Source of the DNA: JBGPIK01 sp041484845
Lineage (GTDB): Bacteria; Desulfobacterota; Binatia; UBA9968
Length of the DNA: 15,997 nucleotides
Direction: 5' to 3'
Assembly: GCA_041484845.1 (NCBI GenBank)
Contig: JBGPIK010000123.1
Coordinates: 1-15,997, forward strand
The translations under genes were made by a program, and so were the position numbers. Positions 7,531-14,307 of this stretch are shown here, piece by piece. The notes under the pieces were generated by a model. That model worked only from the letters and a program-made list of their open reading frames with translations. It ran no database searches and had not been told where the DNA came from. Position 1 is the stretch's first letter, and each line of letters opens with the position of its first letter.

Positions 7531-8406
7531 CTACTTGGCGACGATCCCTTTTCTTGCCATTGCCTTGGTGACGAAATAATCGGTCCCGTTCGCTGTCGCA
7601 AGAAGCAACAACATAGGAATCATTGCGCTGCTGTCCCCAAAAAAGAGAACATTTAGGAACATCAGCCACAGCACGGCGGAACCGATGAGCTCAAACACTC
7701 CCAAAACCGTGTGCTTGAGATAAATGTCCCCCAGTCCCGGCAGCAGCAGTGAACGGAGCGCCGCTGTGCGACCGGAACGGAATTCCGTTTGGCACGAGGC
7801 ACACCGTAGGAAACCCGCTTTCGCGACCGGTTTGCAGCATGCGGGGCAGAGATGTTGCAGCAATCGCATGCCGGAAACAATCGCTGTCGGCGATCGCATT
7901 GGAGTTTCGATCGCTCGCCGGACGCGGGAGCGCAATTCCCTTGCGTCGGCGTAAGTCAAAGCGGCTATCCGTATCTTCTCATTGTCGCGCAGCCGGAAAG
8001 TCAAATTAGCGGCGAAACGACGAACGGATTTAATGTCTGAAAGAGCGACGACGTTCTTGATGTCTTTGGGCGAGCGGCTGCGATGGGTTACGTTGAACAA
8101 GAGCAATCGGCGATCCGTAAGCACAAGGCTCGTCCCGTTGACGTAAACGGCCCAGGCGCCGGCTCCAAACACATGCTCCCAGATCTCGTAGGTGTAACCA
8201 CCGGCGGATATAAAACGGACTTTTTCCTCCGGTTCGAGCGCTTGCTTCAAGACCGGAATCAGAGCTCGAACGGCTTTAATCCTGGCGCGAGTGGTACGCG
8301 CTCGCGTGGAGAAGAAAATTTCGTCCGCCTGAAAAACCCGCGGCCCCAGTATCGCCTCGGCTTCTTGGACCACGGCCCGGACTTCCGGCAATGGGTTGTC
8401 ACTCAT
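7531..8406 (-). CDS. PH-like, zinc-ribbon, two-helix membrane protein of unknown function
   Basis: A 291-residue protein with a modular look. Residues 1-60 are helical and charged. Residues 62-165 resemble a bacterial PH-like fold (LVLTDRRLLLFNV followed by ALSDIKSVRR, the usual two-strand signature). Residues 187-205 form a Cys4 zinc ribbon (CPAC...CASC). Then LLPGLGDIYL (221-230) and two hydrophobic helices (about 234-256 and 260-275) resemble the P-G-x-G-x-x-Y turn of TM2-like membrane domains. The soluble part is probably cytoplasmic, anchored by the C-terminal hairpin. The ATG at 8406 has GGGAG 9 nt upstream. It converges on the enolase-superfamily gene with a 77-nt gap and has no functional partner in view. 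No named family was recognised for the full architecture. Confidence 0.7.
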   Translation of the reverse strand: MSDNPLPEVRAVVQEAEAILGPRVFQADEIFFSTRARTTRARIKAVRALIPVLKQALEPEEKVRFISAGGYTYEIWEHVFGAGAWAVYVNGTSLVLTDRRLLLFNVTHRSRSPKDIKNVVALSDIKSVRRFAANLTFRLRDNEKIRIAALTYADARELRSRVRRAIETPMRSPTAIVSGMRLLQHLCPACCKPVAKAGFLRCASCQTEFRSGRTAALRSLLLPGLGDIYLKHTVLGVFELIGSAVLWLMFLNVLFFGDSSAMIPMLLLLATANGTDYFVTKAMARKGIVAK

Positions 8407-8470
8407 GATGGCTGTCTCCCATTCAAGTTAACGCTAGTGTGGTGTTTCCTCAATCCGTTGAATAAGTCAT

Positions 8471-8536
8471 GTCATTCTGAGCCGGAGGCGAAGAATCTTT
8501 AAATGCTGTTAGATCCTTCACTCTGTTCAGGATGAC
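8471..8536. repeat. Dispersed palindromic repeat, copy B
   Basis: The left arm 8471-8500 begins GTCATTCTGAG and ends AGAATCTTT. The right arm 8509-8536 begins TTAGATCC and ends CAGGATGAC. They are imperfect inverted copies around an 8-nt loop and could form one long hairpin. The sequence family is the same as the elements at 6180-6249 and 12944-13003. Confidence 0.65.
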
Positions 8537-8976
8537 CCCTCTTGAAACTTGAGAATAACTCATGAAACGGTGCCAGATTTATTAAACAAACTTTGGTTCC
8601 ATGACGCTTCGGCGGCCTTTAACTTTCAGCAACAGGTGTTCATCAAGCGCGTAAAGCATTCCGGCAACGGCAGATAGAGTGGGTGTGAATTAGCGCGAGA
8701 GAGTCGCGGCTGTCAAGCAAGATCAGGGCGGGGTAACTCGGATTCCAGGAGCACAGGGTATAAGGAAAAACACCCAAGGGGCTCCGCTCGTGCGCGGCAA
8801 ATCTAGCCCCCGTTATTCATTGTCAGGGAAAACACTATGACATTGTGTCGATCGAGGGGGGAGCCGAAATGCAAAGAGCAAAGGGCGAAGCGCTAAGCGT
8901 AAATCAGCGAATGCTTCTGAAAGGCTCCTTGCTCCCTGCGCTACGCAAAAACGCACAGGCTCATTGTCTTCGCTCC

Positions 8977-8993
8977 GGAGGGCTCCGCCCTCC
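8977..8993. terminator. GC-rich hairpin after the large-subunit gene (possible terminator)
   Basis: GGAGGGC (8977-8983) and GCCCTCC (8987-8993) pair perfectly around a 3-nt loop. The hairpin lies 30 nt beyond the minus-strand stop at 9024. It has no T-tract, so it may stabilise the 3' end rather than terminate transcription by itself. Confidence 0.4.
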
Positions 8994-9023
8994 TCGATGG
9001 CCGTCACGCGTGAATTATCCGGG

Positions 9024-11354
9024 CTAGGAGCACGGCTCCGTCTTATGCTTTCTTGTCTCCGCTTGGCGAATCGCGGTCCAGAGTTTAGGCGCGGTGTAGG
9101 GCATGTCGATGTGGTCGATACCCAGCGGCGCGAGCGCATCCATGATTGCGTTTGCTACCGCGGGCGGCGCGCCGTTGGTGCCGGCCTCGCCCACGCCTTT
9201 GACGCCCAGGGGATGAAACGGGTTCGGCGTCACGGTTTCTCCGATGGTCAGCGGAGGCATGTTTTCCGCGCGCATCACCGCGTAGCCTATCAACGAACCG
9301 GTGAGCGCCTCGCCATTCTCGCCGTAGATCATTTGTTCCCGGAACGCTTCGCCGAGCCCCTGGGCCACACCGCCGTGGATTTGCCCTTCGACGATCATCG
9401 GGTTGATGATTGTGCCGCAGTCGTCGACCAGCACGAGCTTTTCAATTTTCGGCTCGCCGGTTTCGTGATTGATCCTCACCACTGCCACATGAGCGCCAAA
9501 GCCCCACGCTTCGCGCTTAGGATCGAAGAAGACCGTTTCTTGCAGTCCGGGTTCCATACCGCGCGGTAATCGACCATGAGCGGCGGCAGCGATCTGGCGC
9601 CAGGTGACCTTTTTGTCCGGGACGCCGGTGACGGCGAATCCGCCGTCAGTCTGCACCATGTCCTCGGGCGCCGCCTCAACCAGATGCGCGGCAATGCGGC
9701 GCGCCTTTTCGATAACGCGATCAATCGCCATACACAGCGCGCCGCCGCCCATGACGGCACTGCGGCTGCCGAAAGTCCCAACGCCCTGTTGAATCGCCAA
9801 CGTGTCACCATGCCGAATGGCGACGTGATCCATGGAAACGCGCATTTTTTCGGCGGCGATCTGAGCGAAGACAGTTTCGTGCCCCTGGCCATGAGAACTC
9901 GAACCGGTGAGAACCGTAATCTCGCCCGTGCGCTCCACGCGAACGGTGGCGCTTTCGAATCCCGCCCCGCCGCTCGGCTCCACGAAGGTTGACAGACCGA
10001 CCCCGACCAATTCGCCGTGTTTTCGCGCCTCGTTACGATAGCGTATCAGGTCTTCGTAATTGGACAGGCGCAGCGCTTCGTTCAGCGATTTTTCGTAATC
10101 GCCCGAATCATATTCGACGTTCACGCCGGTCCGGTACGGAAACTGCTCCGGCCGGATAAAGTTCTTGCGGCGTATCTCCAGACGATCGATGCCCAAATCC
10201 TTCGCTGCTTTGTCGACCAATCGTTCGATGTTCAGCACCGACTCCGGCCGGCCGGCGCCGCGGTACGGACCGGTTGAGACCGTGTTGGTGAATACCGCCA
10301 CGACTTCAACGTGAATGTTTTGGATCTGATAACAGCCCGGGGCCATAGCCATCATGCGCTGGGGCGGGCCCGCCGTATTGGCGCACAAATACGCGCCGAG
10401 ATTCGCGACCACCCGGACCTTTAGTCCGAGCATGGTGCCGTCCTTCTTAAGCGCCAGCTCTGACGTCATCGCTTGGTCGCGCCCCTGAATCACGGTGACG
10501 AAGTCATCGCTGCGGGTTGCGGTCCACTTGACGGCCCGGCCGAGCTTAAGCGCCATATAAGCGGTCAGGACGTATTCTCGATAGAGCGGTCCCTTGCTGC
10601 CGAACCCACCGCCGACATCAGGCGCGATGACGCGAATCTTATGCTCGGGAAAACCGAGCGCGATAGACAGATCGGCGCGCGCGCGGTGCGGGGTCTGAGT
10701 GGTGAGCCACACGGTGAGTTCGCCGTTCGCCTCCGGCTTGGCCACGGTGCCTCGAGGCTCGATCGCCATGGCAACTTGGCGCGGGCTGGCGATATGCATG
10801 CGCACAACATGATCGGCTTCGGCAAAGGCTTTGTCGACGTCGCCGCCCTTTTTCGTTGCGGTATAGCAAATGTTGCTGTCCAGCTCTTCCCGGGCGATCG
10901 GCGCACCCGGCAGCAGGGCTTTTTCGGCATCGACAACGGCAGGAAGCGCTTCGTATTCAACCTCGATCGCGTTGGCTGCATCTTGAGCCGCCGCGCGTGT
11001 GCGCGCCACGACCGCCGCGACGGGGACCCCTACCGCATGCACGGCACCGCGCGCGAGCGCGGGATGGGGCGGCATCTTCTGGTTGGGCACCATGGCGGGT
11101 GCGGGGACGTTCAGGTGCTCGCCGATATCGGCGCCGGTCACGACGGCTTCGACGCCGGCCATCGCGCGCGCCGCATTCGTGTTGATGGAAATTATTTTTG
11201 CATGCGGGTAGGGGCTGCGCAGGAGCGCCAGATAAAGCATTCCGGGTAACTGAATATCGTCCGTATAGCACCCTTTGCCGGTGATCAGCAGCCGATCTTC
11301 CACGCGCCGAATCGGCGCGCCGATAAGTCCGTCTATCGTGTGTTCAGTGGTCAT
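9024..11354 (-). CDS. Molybdopterin-binding large subunit, xanthine/CO dehydrogenase family (CoxL form II-like)
   Basis: A 776-residue catalytic subunit of a molybdenum hydroxylase. It would oxidise a carbon centre with water-derived oxygen and pass electrons to the FAD and 2Fe-2S partners. The N-terminal a/b-hammerhead domain covers about 20-140 (RRVEDRLLITGKGCYTDD). Cofactor-binding motifs follow: GGGFGSK (248-254), PYRGAGR (363-369), HGQGHE (488-493) and GTFGSRS (526-532). The catalytic Glu is Glu723 in GVGEAG. The PYRGAGR loop is the form II type; true aerobic CO dehydrogenase (form I) has AYRCSFR with an active-site cysteine. CO oxidation is therefore unlikely, and an aldehyde, purine or N-heteroaromatic substrate is more plausible. 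ATG 11354 has TGAGGT 6 nt upstream. It is the last gene of the operon, 72 nt after the FAD-subunit gene. No XdhC- or CoxDEF-like maturation gene is in view. Confidence 0.9.
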   Translation of the reverse strand: MTTEHTIDGLIGAPIRRVEDRLLITGKGCYTDDIQLPGMLYLALLRSPYPHAKIISINTNAARAMAGVEAVVTGADIGEHLNVPAPAMVPNQKMPPHPALARGAVHAVGVPVAAVVARTRAAAQDAANAIEVEYEALPAVVDAEKALLPGAPIAREELDSNICYTATKKGGDVDKAFAEADHVVRMHIASPRQVAMAIEPRGTVAKPEANGELTVWLTTQTPHRARADLSIALGFPEHKIRVIAPDVGGGFGSKGPLYREYVLTAYMALKLGRAVKWTATRSDDFVTVIQGRDQAMTSELALKKDGTMLGLKVRVVANLGAYLCANTAGPPQRMMAMAPGCYQIQNIHVEVVAVFTNTVSTGPYRGAGRPESVLNIERLVDKAAKDLGIDRLEIRRKNFIRPEQFPYRTGVNVEYDSGDYEKSLNEALRLSNYEDLIRYRNEARKHGELVGVGLSTFVEPSGGAGFESATVRVERTGEITVLTGSSSHGQGHETVFAQIAAEKMRVSMDHVAIRHGDTLAIQQGVGTFGSRSAVMGGGALCMAIDRVIEKARRIAAHLVEAAPEDMVQTDGGFAVTGVPDKKVTWRQIAAAAHGRLPRGMEPGLQETVFFDPKREAWGFGAHVAVVRINHETGEPKIEKLVLVDDCGTIINPMIVEGQIHGGVAQGLGEAFREQMIYGENGEALTGSLIGYAVMRAENMPPLTIGETVTPNPFHPLGVKGVGEAGTNGAPPAVANAIMDALAPLGIDHIDMPYTAPKLWTAIRQAETRKHKTEPCS

Positions 11355-11372
11355 GGGGGTACCTCAAAATCG

Positions 11373-11442
11373 AAAGGATAAGGGATAAAGGATAAAGAAG
11401 AACGATTTACGGGTAAGGTTCATCCTTTATCCGTTATCCTTT
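11373..11442. repeat. 21-bp inverted repeat between FAD- and Mo-subunit genes
   Basis: Arms at 11373-11393 and 11422-11442 are inverted copies with a single mismatch, around a 28-nt loop. Each arm is itself built of short GGATAA units repeated about every 7-8 nt. The right arm contains the last codons and the TAA stop of the FAD-subunit gene. The left arm ends 7 nt before the Shine-Dalgarno (11361-11366) of the large-subunit gene. In mRNA it would make a long A-U-rich hairpin between the two cistrons. Confidence 0.75.
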
Positions 11443-12308
11443 GATTTACTTCGCTCCACCGCGCCTTCAAGGGCGCGCCGTGCCAACACCGTTGCCATGT
11501 GGCGTTTGTAATCCGCGGTGGCATAAAAATCATCGTCCGGATCCGCGCCTTCGGCGGCCTTCGCTGCGGCAGCGGTGATCGCTTCCGCAGTGAGCGGTTG
11601 CCCCCGTAGCGCGGCTTCCACTGCCGCGGCGCGGCGTGCACCGCCGCCTAACCCGCCGATGGCGACGCGAGCCGATGCGCATCGGCCGGATGAGCTCCGA
11701 CTGATCAGAGCGCCAGCGCTTACGACGACATAACCGGAAGCGGGATGACCCATTTTGTGATACGCGCTGGCCGTGCCGGCTGATGGCAGCGGGATGCGAA
11801 TTTCAGTCAGCACTTCGTTGGGCGCCAGAGCCGTGGTGAAAAAATCCATGAAGAAATTTTCCGCGGTGACCGCGCGTCTTCCGGACCGCGACACTAAGGT
11901 GAAAGAGGCATCGAGCGCAGTCAAGATAACGGGGAAGTCGGCGCCGGGATCGTTATGAGCGACGCTGCCGCCGATCGTGCCGCGATTGCGCACTTGTAAA
12001 TCGCCGATGACGGATGCGGCGTCTGCCAAGCCGGGCAACTGCTGATGCACGAGATCCGAAGAAAGAACCTCCGCGTGCACCGTTAGCGCACCGATCACAA
12101 GCGCATTGCCTTCGACCCGTATGCCACGGAGACCGGGCACTGGGCCAAGATCAATCAAACAGCGCGGCGATGCCAAGCGTAATTTCATGGCCGGGATCAG
12201 ACTGTGTCCACCGGCCAACAATTTCGCGTCTTCGCCATGCTGGCTCAGAAGGTCGAGGGCTTCCTCAACTGAGCGTGCCGCGAAGTAACCGAAGCTAGCG
12301 GGAAACAT
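11427..12308 (-). CDS. FAD-binding medium subunit, xanthine/CO dehydrogenase family (CoxM-like)
   Basis: A 293-residue flavoprotein subunit that takes electrons from the iron-sulfur subunit and hands them to an acceptor. Both FAD-binding signatures are intact: AGGHSL at 32-37 and TIGGSVAHNDPGAD at 111-124. The C-terminal cluster-shielding domain (about 185-285) contains the expected IGGLGGGARRAAAVEAAL segment. The ATG at 12308 has GGGAGG 5 nt upstream, lying inside the end of the preceding gene, whose stop overlaps this start region by 14 nt. Translation of the two is therefore probably coupled. The length fits the family. The stop codon and last codons lie inside an inverted repeat. Confidence 0.9.
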   Translation of the reverse strand: MFPASFGYFAARSVEEALDLLSQHGEDAKLLAGGHSLIPAMKLRLASPRCLIDLGPVPGLRGIRVEGNALVIGALTVHAEVLSSDLVHQQLPGLADAASVIGDLQVRNRGTIGGSVAHNDPGADFPVILTALDASFTLVSRSGRRAVTAENFFMDFFTTALAPNEVLTEIRIPLPSAGTASAYHKMGHPASGYVVVSAGALISRSSSGRCASARVAIGGLGGGARRAAAVEAALRGQPLTAEAITAAAAKAAEGADPDDDFYATADYKRHMATVLARRALEGAVERSKSKDNG

Positions 12309-12801
12309 TGTTGCCTCCCATTTTCTCTGCCGCCCATTTGACCGCCTCGATGATGTTGATGTAGCCGGTGCAGCGGCACAGATTGCCCTCTAGCGCGTGC
12401 TTGATTTCTTTTTCTGTGGGATTCGGATTGCCATTGAGCAGATCCATCGCCGTCATAATCATTCCTGGCGTGCAGTAGCCGCACTGAGCGCCGTGCTTCT
12501 CACGAAAGCCTTCCTGTACAGGATGCAACGCGCCGTCGCACGCGAGGCCTTCAATGGTCGTGATTTCCGCGCCGTTGGCTTGCACTGCCAAAATCGTGCA
12601 TGACTTCACGGCCCGTCGGTTCAAATGAACGGTACAGGCGCCACACTGGCTGGTATCGCAACCTACGTGCGTGCCCGTCAGACTTAAATGGTCGCGTAAA
12701 AAATAGACCAACAACGTCCTTGGCTCGACGATGGCGTCGTGCTTGACACCGTTTACGGTCAGGGTTATCGAAACAGCGGCGTACTTGGCCTCTGCAGTCA
12801 T
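12295..12801 (-). CDS. 2Fe-2S small subunit, xanthine/CO dehydrogenase family (CoxS-like)
   Basis: A 168-residue iron-sulfur subunit that relays electrons from the molybdenum centre to FAD. The plant-ferredoxin-type N-terminal domain has Cys48, Cys53, Cys56 and Cys68 (GCDTSQCGACTVHL). The helical C-terminal domain has Cys106, Cys109, Cys141 and Cys143 (QCGYCTPGM and NLCRCTGY). All eight ligands of the two clusters are present, so the protein should be functional. ATG 12801 is preceded by GGGAGG about 11 nt upstream, rather far but usable. It is the first gene of the S-M-L operon, and its end overlaps the FAD-subunit gene by 14 nt. The operon promoter should lie in 12802-12940, but no strong box pair was found. 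Confidence 0.92.
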   Translation of the reverse strand: MTAEAKYAAVSITLTVNGVKHDAIVEPRTLLVYFLRDHLSLTGTHVGCDTSQCGACTVHLNRRAVKSCTILAVQANGAEITTIEGLACDGALHPVQEGFREKHGAQCGYCTPGMIMTAMDLLNGNPNPTEKEIKHALEGNLCRCTGYINIIEAVKWAAEKMGGNNVSR

Positions 12802-12943
12802 GCTCAGGGGTCCTCCCTATCTCGTTTCTGAATAGATTTGCGGTGGGCGGTGCTTATCTTGTTACTGTTACACTAACTGAGAAGCGGCCTCAAGATGTCG
12901 TAGCTACTCAACAACGCTCCCTGAATATAGATTTGTTCCATTC

Positions 12944-13003
12944 TGTCATTTCGAGCGCAGGGAGAAATCTTTCTAAGATTTCTCACATTTGTTCGGGATG
13001 ACA
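12944..13003. repeat. Dispersed palindromic repeat, copy C
   Basis: The left arm (12944-12972) starts TGTCATTTCGAG and ends GAAATCTTT. The right arm (12975-13003) starts AAGATTTCTC and ends GGGATGACA. The arms touch with almost no loop, giving a near-complete hairpin of about 29 bp with internal mismatches. It is closely related to the elements at 6180-6249 and 8471-8536. Confidence 0.7.
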
Positions 13004-13048
13004 AAATAGCGTGGGACTCACATGGACGCTGAGGCCTTGCGCCGCGGG

Positions 13049-13076
13049 TTGACGGGGTTCCACTAGGCGTTCTAAG
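13049..13076 (+). promoter_or_regulatory. Candidate promoter for SBP 4
   Basis: TTGACG at 13049-13054 (five of six consensus bases), then 16 nt and TCTAAG at 13071-13076 (about four of six). Transcription would start near 13083, just after the first possible ATG (13082), which favours a downstream start for SBP 4. Confidence 0.35.
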
Positions 13077-13120
13077 ATCGCATGACCTTAAGCCGTGCAG
13101 GAGAAATGGAGAGTAATATA

Positions 13121-14194
13121 ATGTTGTATGTCGTGCGGGGCGACCCCGCGTTATTCCAATCGGCGCCTATGTCAAGTCACAGGCCGTTCCGGGCCGTTCG
13201 TGTTTTGCTTGGGGCATGGTTTATGGCTTTGAGCCTTCTTTTTTCCGCGTCGGCTTGGAGCGCGAATGAGAAAATCATTTTCGGCTGGAGCGCCGTTAGC
13301 GGCGCGCAGGCTGTTCCCTGGATAACGAAAGACGCCGGCCTGTTTGAAAAGCACGGACTGGACACAACCCTGCTGTTTCTGGACGGCGGCTCGAAAGCGA
13401 TTCAAACGCTGCTTTCCGGAGAAATCCCCGTGGTGTTGGGAGCAGGCAACTCGGCTGTAGCGGCTCGGGTTAGGGGTGGCGATGTGGTCCTCATCGCCGG
13501 TATCGTTAACTCCCTTGCATACAGCCTCATTGTTAATCCCGACATCAAAAAGCCGGAAGACTTGAAGGGGAAAAAACTTGCCGTCAGCCGGTACGGCGCG
13601 AATTCCGATTATGCGACGCGGAAAATCTTGGCGAAATGGGGCCTCAGGCCGGACAAAGATGTAGCGATAATCCAGATCCCGGGCGGGCAGCCGACGCGCT
13701 TGGCTACCGTGCAAAGCGGGCAGGTCGCCGGCCTCGTCGCGCAACCGCCGGTGACGAACCTCGCGCGTAAGCTTCGTCTCAACATTTTAGCCGAACCGGA
13801 AGACTTCGGGGGTGAGTACACCAATACTCCGGTTGCCTCGACCCGCGCGGTCATCAGAGAACGAAAAGAGATGTTGCGAAAATTCATGAGAGCGCTGGTC
13901 GAGGGGATCTATGTTTACAAAACACAGAAAGACTTTAGCAAGCGCGTTATTGCCAAGTACATGCGCATCAACGATGCCGAAGCCATTGAGGAGAGCTATC
14001 AGTTTTTCTCCCGCCTGGTCCCGGCAAAACCTTATGTGCCTGTCAATGCCATCAAAGAGGTTTTATTGGAGCTGGGTGAAAAAGATCCTAAGGTCGCGTC
14101 ATTAAAACCCGAGGACATCGCGGATATGAGCTTTGTGAAGGAATTAGACGAAAGCGGCTTTATCGACGGCCTGTACAAAGGTAAAGCCAAATAG
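13121..14194 (+). CDS. NMT1/THI5-like periplasmic substrate-binding protein (SBP 4)
   Basis: A secreted solute-binding protein of 357 residues from this start. In-frame ATGs occur at 13082, 13106, 13121 and 13169. The one at 13121 has GGAGAG 7 nt upstream. The one at 13169 would give the most ordinary signal peptide (MSSHRPFRAVRVLLGAWFMA onward) but lacks a clear ribosome-binding site. Cleavage is expected at SASAWSA-NEK. The mature part shows the family pattern: IIFGWSAVSGAQAVPWITKD, then LFEKHGLDTTLLFLDGGSKA, then the second-lobe KPEDLKGKKLAVSRYG. The tail IADMSFVKELDESGFIDGLY carries the shared D-x-S-F-V-K motif. The gene is divergent from the hydroxylase operon and could supply its substrate or a related one. 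No importer subunits are nearby. Confidence 0.85.
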   Translation: MLYVVRGDPALFQSAPMSSHRPFRAVRVLLGAWFMALSLLFSASAWSANEKIIFGWSAVSGAQAVPWITKDAGLFEKHGLDTTLLFLDGGSKAIQTLLSGEIPVVLGAGNSAVAARVRGGDVVLIAGIVNSLAYSLIVNPDIKKPEDLKGKKLAVSRYGANSDYATRKILAKWGLRPDKDVAIIQIPGGQPTRLATVQSGQVAGLVAQPPVTNLARKLRLNILAEPEDFGGEYTNTPVASTRAVIRERKEMLRKFMRALVEGIYVYKTQKDFSKRVIAKYMRINDAEAIEESYQFFSRLVPAKPYVPVNAIKEVLLELGEKDPKVASLKPEDIADMSFVKELDESGFIDGLYKGKAK

Positions 14195-14270
14195 CACCTG
14201 TCTCACCTCGGCGCTACCGCAACCAAAAAAACAAACTTGCACTTCGAAGGTCCCCCTCCTTACCCTTCAT

Positions 14271-14292
14271 CCTCCCCCGCGCGCGGGGGAGG
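14271..14292. terminator. Perfect 22-bp palindrome between convergent genes, likely bidirectional terminator
   Basis: CCTCCCCCGCG and its exact reverse complement lie back to back, followed and preceded by weaker pairing of CCCCCTCC (about 14252) with GAGGTGGGG (about 14295). It sits 76 nt after the SBP 4 stop and 15 nt beyond the bicupin stop. That position suits a terminator for both, though there is no T-tract. It also resembles GC-rich dispersed repeats. Confidence 0.5.
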
Positions 14293-14307
14293 AAAGAGGT
14301 GGGGTGC

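Larger units (their letters stand above)
8407..9023. other. Long gene-free spacer downstream of the hydroxylase operon
   Basis: These 617 nt hold palindromic repeat copy B (8471-8536) and a short hairpin (8977-8993) just past the large-subunit stop. A 35-codon minus-strand open stretch (8585-8689) contains MLYALDEHLLLKVKGRR and may be a gene remnant, but no family was recognised. Longer open frames on both strands (8813-9139, 8845-9027) have no coding character. A promoter for the minus-strand gene starting at 8406 must lie here, but none was obvious. Confidence 0.4.
12802..13081. other. Divergent spacer between hydroxylase operon and SBP 4
   Basis: The spacer carries a near-direct repeat, CTGAATAGATTTG (12829-12841) and CTGAATATAGATTTG (12921-12935), differing by a 2-nt insertion. 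Both copies lie upstream of the minus-strand operon and could be operator half-sites, though chance is possible. Palindromic repeat copy C (12944-13003) and a plus-strand promoter candidate (13049-13076) fill the rest. Confidence 0.35.

Noticed and set aside
8585..8689. Short minus-strand coding-like stretch with MLYALDEHLLLKVKGRR
   Set aside because: Only 35 codons between stops, no ribosome-binding site and no recognised family. It could be a gene relic but cannot be supported.
8964..9569. 201-residue plus-strand open frame
   Set aside because: Mostly antisense to the large-subunit gene, with no domain features.
10473..11249. 258-residue open frame antisense to the large hydroxylase subunit
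   Set aside because: It lies wholly inside a gene with intact family motifs. Long antisense frames are expected in GC-rich genes and nothing in it was recognisable.
9024..12801. Aerobic CO dehydrogenase (coxSML) assignment
   Set aside because: The active-site loop is PYRGAGR, lacking the cysteine of the form I AYRCSFR motif, so the cox gene symbols were not used.
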